This document shows, piece after piece, positions 36,174 through 46,267 of a stretch of 64,000 nucleotides of DNA (position 1 is the first letter of the stretch; every line of letters begins with the position of its first letter). The notes below the pieces were generated by a model that worked only from the letters and a program-made list of their open reading frames with translations, searched no databases and was not told where the DNA came from. The translations under genes were made by a program, and so were the position numbers. Source of the stretch: Kineococcus rubinsiae (GTDB taxonomy: Bacteria > Actinomycetota > Actinomycetes > Actinomycetales > Kineococcaceae); contig NZ_VWPY01000005.1 in NCBI RefSeq assembly GCF_011839805.1, positions 62,001 through 126,000 of the forward strand, read 5' to 3'.

Positions 36174-38729
36174 ATGTCGACACCTGCGTCTCGCAGGACC
36201 GGCGCCCTCGCGGCCGGCCTGGCGCTCATCGCCGCCGGGCTGGTCGCGACGGTCCCCGCCGTTCCTCTCCTCGTGCTGCCGCTGCCGGGGCCCGCTTGGG
36301 CGCTCACGGTGGTGCTGGCGGCGCTGTTCCTGGCCGCGGAGCTGCTCCTGCTGCATGTGGAGGTGCGCTCGCAGGCGTACTCCCTCACCCTCGCCGGCAT
36401 CCCGCTGGTGATCGGGCTGCTCGTCTGTGCTCCCTGGCAGCTGGTGATGGCCCGGCTCGCGGGGTCAGCCCTGGCCTTCGCTGTCCAGCGGTCGTCGGTG
36501 CTCAAGGCGGGGTACAACCTCTCCGCCTACGCTTTCGAGGTCGCCGCGGGCTTGGCGCTGCTGCACCTGCTCCTGACTCCCTCGACCTCGCTCATAGTCG
36601 CCACCGCCTGGTTCTGCGGCCTGGTCGTGCTCTTCATCGACCAGCTGATGAGTCTGTCGGTGTGCCAGGTCATCCGCTGGCACCAGGGGCCGCTGTCGAC
36701 GCGCCAACGCGCGGAGGTTCACCTCCCCGCCGTCGTGATCAGCTGCCTCGCGACCGCGAGTTCCTACGGACTTCTCCTGCTCGCCTTCGACGGCCTCGTG
36801 GGGGCTTTCGTCGTGGCTTTCCTCGTCGCCGGGTCGTCCCTGACGTACCGCCACTACCGGGTGCTGCACCGGCGTCACCGGTCGCTAGCTCATGTGCACG
36901 ACTTCATCCGGCTCAGCGAGAGCGACGAGGATCTCGACGAGCTCACTCGTCGCATGCTCGAGCAGGCTCGCACCCTCATGCGCGCCGAGGTCGCCGAACT
37001 CACGGTTCACGACACCGACCGTTTCGTGCGGCTGCGGGTCCAGGACGACGACCGCCCCCACGCGGCTCCCGCCCCTGCGGACGCGGCGACGGCCCTCACC
37101 GTCGCGGATGGCCCGGTCTTGCGTTCGCGGCGGACCCGCGACCCGGCGGCTCGGGCCTGGCTGCAGGCGTCTGGGTTCCGCGACGCGGTCGCGGTGCCCT
37201 TCGCCGCGCTGGACGGGCGGGCCGGAGGAACGCTCACCGTGGCAGACCGCATCGAGGGCACTGGCTCCTTCACCGCCGAAGACGTCACCCTGCTCGAGAC
37301 GCTCGCCGGTCACCTCGCCGTGGCGCTGAACAGCCGTCGCCGCCACGAGCGGCTGCACTACGAAGCCACCCACGACGTGCTCACCGGGCTCGGCAACCGC
37401 GCACTGCTCACCGCGGCCATCACTGCGGTCACGGGCGGCGACGCGCGCGAAGACGTCGCGCTGCTCCTGTTGGACCTCGACCACTTCAAGGACGTCAACG
37501 ACACCCTCGGCCACCACGTCGGTGACGCCCTGCTGCGCGCCGTGGCTGACCGGTTGATGGCGGCCCTGCCTCCCTCCGCCACGGTCGTGCGGCTCGGCGG
37601 TGACGAGTTCGCCGTGCTGCTGCCGGACGTCACCGAGCTACCGGGAGGCCGCGCCCGCAGGCGGCACGGCAGCGACCGCAGGAGTCGCGAAGAAGCGGTG
37701 ACGGCACTAGCCGTGCAGATCGCTGCCACCCTCGCGGCACCGGTGCCGCTGCCCGAAGCGGTTCTGACGACCCGCGCCAGCGTGGGTGTCGCGCTGGGTT
37801 GCGGCGAGGCCGACGCCACGGCTTCCACCCTGCTGCGCCGCGCCGACACCGCCATGTACGCCGCCAAGGCCGGACAGATCGCCGTCGTCCTCCACACTCC
37901 CGCCCTGGACCAGGGTCGTCTCGAGCGCCTGGCCCTGCTCGCCGACCTCCGCGTCGCGCTGGAGCAGGACCAGCTGCAGGTCCTCTACCAGCCGAAGCTG
38001 AACCTCGCCGCCGGCCGCACCACCAGTGTCGAGGCGCTGGTGCGCTGGCAGCATCCCCGGCTGGGGACCTTGAGCCCAGACATCTTCATCCCGCTCGCCG
38101 AAGCCAACGGACTCATCCCCCGCCTGACACAGATCGTCCTGGCCGAGTCGCTACGGCAGTGCGCCGCGTGGCGTGCAGCCGGTATCGACCTGTCCGTCGC
38201 CGTGAACCTCTCCGCGGCGACCGTGAACGACCCGTCGCTGCCGGAGCAGATCAGTACCGCCCTGCTCACCGCCGGTCTCCCGCCATCGAAGCTGACCCTG
38301 GAGATCACCGAGAGCGCGGTGATGAACGACCCCGAGCGCGCCGCGGCCATCCTCGAGCGGATCGCCGCCATCGGGGTCACCCTGTCCCTCGACGATTTCG
38401 GAACCGGCTACTCGAGCCTGTCTTACCTGCAACGTCTCCCCGTCGCGGAAGTCAAGATCGACCGGTCGTTCACCGCTGTGCTACGCGCCGACCAGCCCAA
38501 CAGCCAGATCCTCGTGCGGGCCGTGATCAACCTCGGCACCAGTCTCGGCCTGCGGGTCGTCGCGGAGGGCGTCGAGGACGCTGCGACCTTGAAGCTGTTG
38601 CGGAAGCTAGGATGCCATGTGATTCAGGGCTACCACGTCGCGCGGCCCCTCACCCCCGCCAATATTGTCACCCACCTTCACGAGCAGCACGCAAACTTCT
38701 CCCCGCGATTGCGTTCCGTCCCCGCCTGA
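36174..38729 (+). CDS. membrane GAF-GGDEF-EAL c-di-GMP protein
   Basis: 851 residues from ATG 36174. The N-terminal ~230 residues form six to eight helices ([58 protein letters not shown]), a MASE-like membrane sensor. Then a GAF-like domain (~290-390: [20 protein letters not shown]), a cyclase domain with [32 protein letters not shown] and GGDEF at 475-479, and an EAL domain with EAL at 620-622, [36 protein letters not shown] and VVAEGVED. A ~20-residue arginine-rich insertion ([17 protein letters not shown]) after GGDEF is unusual and sits near the cyclase dimer face. Both catalytic motifs are intact. Eight bases separate it from the secreted protease, which suggests that protease output and c-di-GMP level are controlled together. 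Confidence 0.93.
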   Translation: MSTPASRRTGALAAGLALIAAGLVATVPAVPLLVLPLPGPAWALTVVLAALFLAAELLLLHVEVRSQAYSLTLAGIPLVIGLLVCAPWQLVMARLAGSALAFAVQRSSVLKAGYNLSAYAFEVAAGLALLHLLLTPSTSLIVATAWFCGLVVLFIDQLMSLSVCQVIRWHQGPLSTRQRAEVHLPAVVISCLATASSYGLLLLAFDGLVGAFVVAFLVAGSSLTYRHYRVLHRRHRSLAHVHDFIRLSESDEDLDELTRRMLEQARTLMRAEVAELTVHDTDRFVRLRVQDDDRPHAAPAPADAATALTVADGPVLRSRRTRDPAARAWLQASGFRDAVAVPFAALDGRAGGTLTVADRIEGTGSFTAEDVTLLETLAGHLAVALNSRRRHERLHYEATHDVLTGLGNRALLTAAITAVTGGDAREDVALLLLDLDHFKDVNDTLGHHVGDALLRAVADRLMAALPPSATVVRLGGDEFAVLLPDVTELPGGRARRRHGSDRRSREEAVTALAVQIAATLAAPVPLPEAVLTTRASVGVALGCGEADATASTLLRRADTAMYAAKAGQIAVVLHTPALDQGRLERLALLADLRVALEQDQLQVLYQPKLNLAAGRTTSVEALVRWQHPRLGTLSPDIFIPLAEANGLIPRLTQIVLAESLRQCAAWRAAGIDLSVAVNLSAATVNDPSLPEQISTALLTAGLPPSKLTLEITESAVMNDPERAAAILERIAAIGVTLSLDDFGTGYSSLSYLQRLPVAEVKIDRSFTAVLRADQPNSQILVRAVINLGTSLGLRVVAEGVEDAATLKLLRKLGCHVIQGYHVARPLTPANIVTHLHEQHANFSPRLRSVPA

Positions 38730-39741
38730 CCGGCTCCGCCGCGACCGCGATTCTTGACGCAACCGTGCGCAACCACTGACGTAGGCCAAGATCGATGCCA
38801 CACCTGTCTGCAACACGAGCGGCACACCGGTCACGGCAGTGCAGGCAATCCTCAGTCACACCGTTCAAAGGGGATGTACCCCACGCGCCGTCCACCGGGT
38901 CGTAGCCGCCGCCGAACTTAGAAGGGCGAGACGCACGTCCCCGCCGGCCGTGGCGCTCCTCGCGCGCAGCGCGCAGCAGCACACAAGGGCGGCTCACATC
39001 GACTCAAGATTCGTGCAGTCTACGACGACCGCGATAGCGCGACTGGGTCAGCCACCTCACCTCGACGACACGTCGGTTGACCACGACCCGCAGCGGCCGA
39101 CAGCCAAGGCTGTCGATACAGCGTCCGCGCGTTGCCTGGGGCAGCAGCCACCCCGCTGGGGTTTTCGGTCGCTCCGACCGCGTAGCCAATTTCGTTCCTA
39201 CAGTGAGCTTGGGGTGCTATCAACGGCACAAGCACCTGAGCCGATGAGAAAGGCGCCGGAACCTGAGCGGACAACGCGGCGAAGAGTTCCTGATCAGCCT
39301 GTTGCAGAAGCACGTTCTGACACGCCGCCGCCGGCCGCGCCATGAGGAACTACGACTGACCATGCTCACCTGGGGCAGAACCACGGATTCCTGGCGGCGA
39401 CGTCAAGACACGCTCGGTCGACTAACGGTAATGATCGCCAGACACGTCACCGAGCCGCTCACGCAGCCTGATCGCCCCTTACCGACGGGATCAACCGGAC
39501 CGTGGACAGACCCGAGTGTTGGTGGCGCGTCGAGTCTCTGCAGACCCCATGTCACATCGCACCGATCCGTCCGGTTGATCAACCTCCGTGCCCTCAGTGC
39601 CGAGCGTCCGGCGCCGTGCGCGGCGGCAGTCCCTCTGGAGAGCTACTGCGCGTGCCCGCTGCAGGGCGACGACGGGCAGGCGGGGGGCTGTCTAGCGTTT
39701 CGGGTGTGCGCAGCGGGGTGCTGCGACGAGAGGAGAGCATC
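38730..39741. other. long gap without a supported gene
   Basis: About 1 kb. Open frames on both strands are short or arginine/proline-rich and have no ribosome sites or family resemblance. CGGTCGCTCCGACCG near 39168 is a small hairpin. The last part (39500-39741) should carry the promoter of the CPBP operon, with AGGAGAG at 39731-39737. Confidence 0.45.
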
Positions 39742-40713
39742 GTGGCGACAGAGGATGCAAGGGCGCGCAACGCGCTGGTGGGGCTGGACGCGCCAGGCGG
39801 TGAACCGGGCGAGCAGGCAAAGAGGCCGCCGACGCCACGGCTCCGGCCCGCGCCGGTGCGGCTGCTGGTGCTGCTGGTGCTGTTCACGGCCGTCTCTGCC
39901 GTCGTGGGCGCCGTGGTCACGTCCTCCGCCGCCGGGAAGGCCGCGGGCGGTCTGCTCCTCGGCTTGGGCTGCGCGGGGGGCGCGGCAGCGCTGTACGCCG
40001 GCGCCGTGCGGGTACTGGAGCGCCGAGACGCCGCGGAGGTGAGCCTGCATCACATGCCGTCGCAGCTGGGACGCGGCCTCGTGGTGGGGCTTGGACTGTT
40101 CACGCTGACGCTTGCGGTGATCGCCGCGGCCGGTGGCTACCGCGTGACCGGGTGGGGCTCGGCCGGTGACGCTGTTGCCTCCGTCGGTGTCATGGCTGCT
40201 GTCGCGGTGACCGAAGAGGTGCTGTTTCGGGCGGTGCTGTTCCGCGTCGCGGAGGAGCTCACGGGTACGTGGGGGGCGTTGGCCGTCTCGAGCGCGGTCT
40301 TCGGCGCGGCGCACCTGGCCAACCCGGGCGGAACGCTGTGGGGCGCGCTGGCGGTCATGGTCGAGGCCGGCTTGCTGTTGGGAGCTGCGTACACGCTCAC
40401 GCGGAGCCTGTGGCTGCCGATCGGATTGCACTGGGGGTGGAACCTGGCCGAGGGCGGCATCTTCGGAGCCTCGGTGTCCGGGTCGGGGCACGGTCCGGCT
40501 GGTCTGCTCACCGGTCACAGCACCGGGCCCGCAGTGCTCACCGGGGGCGCCTTCGGGCCCGAAGCGAGTGTCGTCGCCGTCCTGGTGTGCAGCGCCGCGA
40601 CATTCGCCCTGCTCCTCGTGGCCGTCCGTCGCGGTCGGCTGCGCTCCCGGACCCGCCGAAGCTTGCGGGGAGGGCCGTCGATGGCTCGCGCCCAGGGCAC
40701 GATGGGTGCGTGA
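39742..40713 (+). CDS. CPBP-family intramembrane metalloprotease
   Basis: 323 residues from GTG 39742, supported by AGGAGAG; the longer upstream frame is arginine-rich and unlikely. About eight membrane helices. The Abi/CAAX-protease signature is complete: E158-E159-x3-R163 (TEEVLFRAVLFR), F..H191 (FGAAHLAN) and H230 (GLHWGWN..AEG). Such proteins cut membrane substrates or protect against bacteriocins; the substrate here is unknown. It is the first gene of a tightly coupled operon: its TGA overlaps the GTG of the histidine kinase, so it may help sense or shut off the same envelope signal. Confidence 0.9.
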   Translation: MATEDARARNALVGLDAPGGEPGEQAKRPPTPRLRPAPVRLLVLLVLFTAVSAVVGAVVTSSAAGKAAGGLLLGLGCAGGAAALYAGAVRVLERRDAAEVSLHHMPSQLGRGLVVGLGLFTLTLAVIAAAGGYRVTGWGSAGDAVASVGVMAAVAVTEEVLFRAVLFRVAEELTGTWGALAVSSAVFGAAHLANPGGTLWGALAVMVEAGLLLGAAYTLTRSLWLPIGLHWGWNLAEGGIFGASVSGSGHGPAGLLTGHSTGPAVLTGGAFGPEASVVAVLVCSAATFALLLVAVRRGRLRSRTRRSLRGGPSMARAQGTMGA

Positions 40714-41906
40714 AGACGCTGACTTCGGTGCCGACGGCCGGTCCGTTGCGCCGGTGGCGGTTGCTGTCCCCTTGGGCACAGGACGGACTTCTGGGGATGG
40801 TGTTCACCGTGGCGGCCGTCGTCCCGGGGCTGCGATCCGGTGGTGTAGTGCTCGCGAACCTGCCGCCCCGGCCGCTGGATGCCCTCGCCGTGTTGCTGGT
40901 GCTCGGGCAGGGTCTCCCGCTGGCGCTGCGACGACGCGCTCCGATGATGTGCCTCACCCTGCTGTCGGTGGCCTTCGCCGTCTACCAGGCGCGCGGGTAC
41001 ACCTCACTGTTCACCGGGCTCGGGCTGTTCGTCGCGCTCTACAGCGCCAGCGCGCACCAAGCCCGGCACCGACGGCTCCTGATCGTGGCGGCCGTCGCGG
41101 CGTACGTCGCCCTTGCCGCCACCTTGCACGCGCTGGGCTCGCTGGCCCCGCCCGCGGACTACGCTGCGTTCTTCCTGGCGCTGGGTGGGTCGTGGGCGCT
41201 CGGGGCGTGGGTGCGGGCCCGCGCTCAGGAGGAGACCGGGCGACGTGAGCGCGAGCGGCAGGCGACCGTGCTCGCCGAGCGCGCACGCATTGCCCGGGAG
41301 CTGCACGACGTGGTCACCCATCACGTCACCGCGATGGTCGTGCAGGCCGACGCCGCCACCTACCTGACCGCCTCTCCGGAGCGGGTCACTGCGGCGCTCG
41401 ACGACATCGCCGCAACCGGTCGCCGGGCGCTGGTCGAGCTACGGCACCAGTTGGGCGTCCTTGACGCCGCAGCGGGGCAACCGGAGCCGGTGTCGTCTCG
41501 CGTGCCGGCGGTGGGTGGCGTGCACGACCTCGTCGAGCACGCCGCCGCATCCGGGCAATCAGTGCGGCTCATCGAGCACGGGCGGGCCGGGTCGCTGAGC
41601 GACGGGGTCGCGCTGGCGGTGTACCGGGTGGTGCAGGAGTCGCTGACCAACGCACTCAAGCACGCGCCGTCTCAACCGGTCACGATCGCGCTGCGCTATG
41701 AGGACGCGACGGTCGGCGTCGAGGTCACGAGCGCTGCGCCTGCCACCGGCGCGTTGCCCGGTCCCGACCGGCTGCCGACCGGTCCGGGGCGAGGGCTGAC
41801 TGGATTGCGGGAGCGGGTGCTTGCGCTCGACGGTCACCTGCAGACCGGTCCCGGCCCGGACGGCAGCTTCCGGGTCTGCGCCTCGATCCCCACGGCGGCG
41901 TCGTGA
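40710..41906 (+). CDS. NarL-type sensor histidine kinase
   Basis: 398 residues; GTG 40710 overlaps the CPBP stop. Five or six helices in the first ~165 residues (GMVFTVAAVVPGLRSGGVVL, LLIVAAVAAYVALAATLHAL, YAAFFLALGGSWALGAWV) serve as membrane sensor. The HisKA_3 domain reads RARIARELHDVVTHHVTAMV with phospho-acceptor H199, then ALDDIAATGRRALVELRHQL; the ATPase domain has VVQESLTNALKHAP (N-box) and GRGLTGLRERVLALDGHL (G-box). It should phosphorylate the LuxR-type regulator encoded next, again with a GTGA overlap. No extracellular sensor loop of any size, so the signal is probably felt within the membrane, as in LiaS/DesK-like kinases. Confidence 0.93.
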   Translation: MKTLTSVPTAGPLRRWRLLSPWAQDGLLGMVFTVAAVVPGLRSGGVVLANLPPRPLDALAVLLVLGQGLPLALRRRAPMMCLTLLSVAFAVYQARGYTSLFTGLGLFVALYSASAHQARHRRLLIVAAVAAYVALAATLHALGSLAPPADYAAFFLALGGSWALGAWVRARAQEETGRRERERQATVLAERARIARELHDVVTHHVTAMVVQADAATYLTASPERVTAALDDIAATGRRALVELRHQLGVLDAAAGQPEPVSSRVPAVGGVHDLVEHAAASGQSVRLIEHGRAGSLSDGVALAVYRVVQESLTNALKHAPSQPVTIALRYEDATVGVEVTSAAPATGALPGPDRLPTGPGRGLTGLRERVLALDGHLQTGPGPDGSFRVCASIPTAAS

Positions 41907-42601
41907 GCATGAGTACGCCGCAGCCCGCCCGCGACCTGGTCCGGGTGCTGGTTGCCGACGATCAGGCGCTGATCCGCACCGGCTTCGCCACGATCCTCGA
42001 TGCTCAGGAGGGTCTTGAGGTCGTCGGGGAGGCCGGCGACGGAGGCGCCGCGATCGATCTCGCACGCCGCCTGCGTCCAGACGTCGTGGTGATGGACATT
42101 CGGATGCCGGTCTTGGACGGCATCGAGGCCACGCGGGTGCTGGCCGGGCCGTACGTGCTGGATCCCGTGAAGGTGCTGGTGGTGACCACCTTCAACCTCG
42201 ACGTGTACGTCTACGACGCGCTGCGGGCTGGCGCTAGCGGGTTCCTGCTCAAGGACGCCCGGCCGGCCGAGCTGATCGCCGCAGTGCGCACCGTGGCCGC
42301 CGGCGACGCCCTGCTCGCCCCCGCCGTCACCCGTGCCCTCATCGGCCGGCACGCGACCCGGTTGCGCACGCCGGTGCCGGAGGGCTCCCCGGGCACCGGC
42401 TCGCTGACGCCGCGGGAGGTCGAGGTCTTGCGTCTGGTGGCAGTCGGTCGGTCTAACGCGGAGATCGCCTCGGACCTGTTCCTGAGCTATGAGACGGTCA
42501 AGACCCACGTCTCGCGCATCCTCACGAAGCTCGGCTTGCGCGACCGCGTGCAGGCCGTCGTTCATGCTTACCGCACTGGGCTGATTTCCACCGACACCTG
42601 A
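41903..42601 (+). CDS. LuxR/NarL-type response regulator
   Basis: 232 residues; GTG 41903 overlaps the kinase stop. Receiver domain: VLVADDQALIRTGFATIL, phospho-site D65 (VVVMDIRMPVLDGIEAT), T in VVTTF and K in FLLKDARP. The C-terminal HTH reads LTPREVEVLRLVAVGRSNAE and IASDLFLSYETVKTHVSRIL. It is the output of the kinase at 40710. Probable target is its own operon with the CPBP protease, but no obvious operator was seen upstream of 39742. Confidence 0.94.
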   Translation: MSMSTPQPARDLVRVLVADDQALIRTGFATILDAQEGLEVVGEAGDGGAAIDLARRLRPDVVVMDIRMPVLDGIEATRVLAGPYVLDPVKVLVVTTFNLDVYVYDALRAGASGFLLKDARPAELIAAVRTVAAGDALLAPAVTRALIGRHATRLRTPVPEGSPGTGSLTPREVEVLRLVAVGRSNAEIASDLFLSYETVKTHVSRILTKLGLRDRVQAVVHAYRTGLISTDT

Positions 42602-42874
42602 TCCTCACCCCGACACGCCACCACCATCCCACTGATGATCGTCATCCTCCTCAGCGCACGAGCCGGTGCAGCCTTGCGCCAGGCGTCGCCGCGCACGCGG
42701 TAGCCGAGTGATGGTGGGGGCGCGGCATAGATGCCCAGCACGATCCGTCACGAGCACCGCGCCATCCCAGAGGCTGAGGGGAGACGTCCAAGAAGCCATC
42801 TCGTGGGTTGATGCCTCCGGCGCCGTCGAGGACCTGAACTGGCCTACCAACAACAGGTCTGTCCGGAGGAACTC

Positions 42875-43377
42875 GTGCCCTACACCACTGACGACACCGC
42901 GCCCACTGCTTTGATCCCGGGCAACCCTCGACATGCAGCTGTTGTGATCGTTGGGGCCATCGCAGTCGTCGCGGCCATCGGCATCGGCGGCCGTCTCCTG
43001 CTGGACACGCTTTTGGATGAGTATTACACCAAGCACTACCACTACGCACAGTGTCCGAAGCGCCAACGCGCGGAGAGGCGACCAGCTTCCTGCCGACCTG
43101 GGTCCCCACCGACGCCCGCAGCATCTCCTTGGTCTCCGACACCCGCGGCAGGGGCAAGACGGTCCAGCTGAGCACCGCGGAATCGGGAGTGCGGGGCGAC
43201 TGCACGCTGACGGCGGCGCCGAGCACCGACCCATTCTTCTCGATGCAGCTGCCGGCAGAGGTTCGCACCGCCCCAGGCCTGCGCTGCCTGGACGGATGGT
43301 TTGTGGCCCAGCAGGGCACCCACCTCTACGCCTGGACCGTCGCCGCCGAACGCGAGGGCGGAGGCTTGCTCAACTAG
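42875..43377 (+). pseudogene. single-pass membrane protein, frameshifted
   Basis: GTG 42875 follows GGAGGAA. The first frame encodes a short cytoplasmic part, one helix (RHAAVVIVGAIAVVAAIGIG) and DEYYTKHYHYAQ; near 43050 the frame changes to SEAPTRGEATSFLPTWVPTD, RSISLVSDTRGRGKTVQLST and RCLDGWFVAQQGTHLYAWTV, a plausible outer domain with two cysteines, ending at TAG 43377. Joined, this would be a ~165-residue anchored extracytoplasmic protein. No family is recognised. One base is gained or lost; alternatively GTG 43049 could start a separate soluble gene. Confidence 0.5.
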
Positions 43378-43909
43378 ATGTCTCGTGTAGAACACCCACC
43401 GCCGGGCGGGGGTCGTGGTGGTCGTGGCGGGATCTTCAAACAGGGCCACGACGATCCCGCCCACACTGCGCTCTGCGCGACAGCTGCCGTTTCGACTTCG
43501 CCTCGGGAGCGGCGATGGCCGCCAGCGCCAGGTGAGTGCGAGCTCCTCCTCGTGCAGGTCGTGACCAGCGCCCCGACTGGCACGACATGCAACGCTGTAG
43601 GCCTGACTGCTCCAACGGCCCACCCCCTCGGCACAGCAGGGACCTAACAGGTCCGATCCGAGGACGTCTCCCGTTAGACCGCTGTGAAGGGCAACACCTT
43701 CGCTCGTTCTCTCGCGGGCCTCTCATGGGTAGTGCCGCCGGGGGCCGTCGCACCACGACGCAGGAGTAGACACGCGCAGTAATGTGTCTAGTATCCGCAA
43801 AGACGCGCTTTAGCTGTCGCCTTCAACAACCGATGCATCCACCGGTCCTCCCAACCAGTGGAGGCCACCCTCGCGCACCCTTGCGAGGAGCCAGCCTGGA
43901 GGAGCACTC
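43378..43909. other. gap without a supported gene
   Basis: About 530 bp. The minus-strand frames here are arginine/proline-rich and not convincing. The stretch 43765-43850 is relatively AT-rich and may contain the promoter of the LOV gene; GGAGGAGCA (43896-43904) is its ribosome site. Confidence 0.4.
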
Positions 43910-46267
43910 GTGAGCACCATCGAGCAGATCATCGCCGACGACTCGCTGCACAGTGTCTTCCAACCGATCATCGACCTGGACAGCGGCGCCGTCGTCGCCT
44001 ACGAAGCTCTCGCCCGGGGACCGCTAGGCCCGCTGAGTGGGCCGAACGAGATGTTCGCCGCCGCACGCCGAGCCGGTCTCCTCGCCGTCCTGGACCGCGC
44101 ATGCCGCGCCGCAGCCTTCCGCGGCGCCCTCGCGCACGGCCTGCTGGCGCCCTTGACGCTGTTCGTGAACGTTGAGCCGGGAGTCCTGGACACTGCCCCC
44201 GTCGATGACCTGCTGGCCCTGGCTGACAGCGCCCCCGGGCAATTGCAGATCGTGCTCGAAATCACCGAACGGGCGCTGGCCACACGGCCAGCTGAACTGC
44301 TGCGCACCGTCGAGCGAGTACGCGGCCTGGGCTGGGGCGTTGCGCTGGACGACGTCGGTGCCGACGCTGCCTCCCTCGCCTTCATGCCGCTGCTACGCCC
44401 CGATGTCGTCAAGCTCGACCTCAGACTCGTGCAAGAGCGGCCCTCCCCCGTCATCGCTGAGATCATGAACGCCGTCAACGCCTACGCCGAGCGCACCGGA
44501 GCACTGGTGCTCGCCGAAGGCATCGAGACCCAACAGCACCTCACGGTGGCCCGTGCTCTCGGCGCACGCCTCGGACAAGGATGGTTCTTCGCTCGCCCCG
44601 CCGCAGCACCCGCCTTGCAGTACCCGGTGGCGCCCTTGCACCTGCCCGTGGCACCCACCGCCGCCACTGTCGCCCCCTCGCCCTTTAACAGCCTGCCAGT
44701 CGGCACCTCGCTACGCCGCGCTCCCAAAAGATTGCTGGTCGAGCTTAGCAAGCAGTTGGAGCGTCAGGCGATGCGCTTGGGAGAGACGTGCGTCCTTGCC
44801 GCCACTTTCCAGGAAGCACGGCATCTGACGCCGGCGACGGCACTGCGCTACCGCGATCTGGTGGCGCGCATTGGCTTCGTCTGCGTCCTGGGCGAAGACC
44901 TGCCCATCGAGCCCATCCCGGGTGTGCGTGGCGCTGCCCTCGCCCCCGACGACCCCGTCCGCGGGGAGTGGGACGTCGTCGTGGTCAGCCCACACTTCAG
45001 CGCCGCACTGCTGGCCCGTGACCTGGGTGATGACGGGCCCGACATGGACCGCATGTTCGAATACGCCCTCACCTACCGTCATGACATCGTCGTGGGCGCC
45101 GCGCACAGTCTCCTCTCGCGCGTTGTGCCCACTCTCGATCCAGCCCTCGATCCGGCATCGCACAACGCGGACGAAGGCGCAAGCCGCTCGGTGGGCGACC
45201 TCGAGGTTCCGGCAGCATCGAACCTGCAGCCTGAACGCGGCCCGCGAGCACCCGCCACCTCGCTGACGCCCCCGTTGCCGTTCTCCTCGCAACTACCTAC
45301 CGGCTGGCAGGTGAGCCCCGTGTCGGAGGCTCTGCTGCGCCGTGCGCTGGCCGCCTCCACCAGCGGCATCACCATCGCCGACCTCCGCCAGCCTGACCAA
45401 CCACTGATCTATGTCAACCGGGCGTTCGAGCAGCTGGTCGGACACCGCTCCGAGGAGCTGCTCGGGCGCAACTGCCGTTTCGCGCAAGGACCCGACACCG
45501 ACCACGACACAGTCAGCCGGCTGCGAGCAGCCATCGCAGAGGGCCGAGAGGTCCGCGAGAGGCTGCTGAACTATCGCGGTCTCGATCGCACACCGTGGTG
45601 GAACGAGATCTACATGGCTCCCGTCGCCGATGAGCACGGCGCCATCGTGCAGTACATCGGCGTGCAGAACGACGTCACCGCGCACGTCCAGGCCGAACGC
45701 GCCCTCGTCCAAGAACGCGACCGCGCCCGCTCCTACCTGGCTCGCCTTGAGGACCTCGCCTACACCGACTTCCTCACCGGACTGGCCAACCGACGCCGCT
45801 TCGAAGAGAGCGTCGATTCGAGTCTGCGGGAGGCCGAAGGCAACGGTAGCGTCCTGGCCCTGCTCTTCGTTGACCTCAACGGCTTCAAGTCCGTCAACGA
45901 CAGTCTGGGGCACGCCGCTGGTGATGACCTGCTCGTGCAAGTCGCCCAGCGCATCAAAACCGGGATCCGACGAAGCGACCTCGCGGCCCGCCTCGGAGGC
46001 GATGAGTTCCTCATCGCGCTGAGTGGGTTGGACCCCAACGACGCGCGCCCGCACGCAGACCGCATCGCGCAGCAGCTGCGTGACGCCATCTCAGCTCCGT
46101 GCCAGCTCGGCGAGGCACTTGTCAGCGTCAGTATCAGTGCCAGCATCGGCGTCGCCATATTCCCCGATACCGATGCCGACCCAGGCGACAGCCACACAGG
46201 CGGCGACTTCCGCTCACTGTTGCACCGCGCTGACATGCAGATGTACGCCGCCAAACACGGCAGGTGA
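43910..46267 (+). CDS. EAL-DICT-LOV-GGDEF blue-light c-di-GMP protein
   Basis: 785 residues; GTG 43910 with GGAGGAGCA upstream. Domain order is unusual, with EAL first: E32 in AYEALARGPLG, FVNVEPG, LEITERAL, ALDDVGADAASLAFM, VVKLDLRLV and VLAEGIET. Then a DICT domain (~265-390: KRLLVELSKQLERQAMRLGE, WDVVVVSPHFSAALLARDL), known from cyclases and two-component proteins as a likely light-related sensor. Then a LOV domain (~480-590) with GRNCRFAQGPDTD, where C522 would form the flavin adduct, LLNYRGLDRTPWWNEIYMAP and QYIGVQNDVT. A GGDEF domain closes it (DFLTGLANRRRF, FVDLNGFKSVNDSLGHAAGD, GGDEF 696-700). So blue light probably tunes c-di-GMP synthesis; the EAL part lacks the usual DDFGTG (DDVGAD) but keeps both aspartates. 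Cytoplasmic; single gene. Confidence 0.93.
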   Translation: MSTIEQIIADDSLHSVFQPIIDLDSGAVVAYEALARGPLGPLSGPNEMFAAARRAGLLAVLDRACRAAAFRGALAHGLLAPLTLFVNVEPGVLDTAPVDDLLALADSAPGQLQIVLEITERALATRPAELLRTVERVRGLGWGVALDDVGADAASLAFMPLLRPDVVKLDLRLVQERPSPVIAEIMNAVNAYAERTGALVLAEGIETQQHLTVARALGARLGQGWFFARPAAAPALQYPVAPLHLPVAPTAATVAPSPFNSLPVGTSLRRAPKRLLVELSKQLERQAMRLGETCVLAATFQEARHLTPATALRYRDLVARIGFVCVLGEDLPIEPIPGVRGAALAPDDPVRGEWDVVVVSPHFSAALLARDLGDDGPDMDRMFEYALTYRHDIVVGAAHSLLSRVVPTLDPALDPASHNADEGASRSVGDLEVPAASNLQPERGPRAPATSLTPPLPFSSQLPTGWQVSPVSEALLRRALAASTSGITIADLRQPDQPLIYVNRAFEQLVGHRSEELLGRNCRFAQGPDTDHDTVSRLRAAIAEGREVRERLLNYRGLDRTPWWNEIYMAPVADEHGAIVQYIGVQNDVTAHVQAERALVQERDRARSYLARLEDLAYTDFLTGLANRRRFEESVDSSLREAEGNGSVLALLFVDLNGFKSVNDSLGHAAGDDLLVQVAQRIKTGIRRSDLAARLGGDEFLIALSGLDPNDARPHADRIAQQLRDAISAPCQLGEALVSVSISASIGVAIFPDTDADPGDSHTGGDFRSLLHRADMQMYAAKHGR

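Noticed and set aside
34447-36183. Very long minus-strand frame (578 aa) opposite the protease
   Set aside because: It is an arginine/alanine-rich mirror of the protease gene, with no ribosome site or known domain; the plus strand has a complete S8 protease.
43436-43756. Minus-strand frame with CMSCQSGRWSRPARGGA
   Set aside because: Looks protein-like for ~20 residues, but overlaps other frames of equal quality and has no ribosome site or family.
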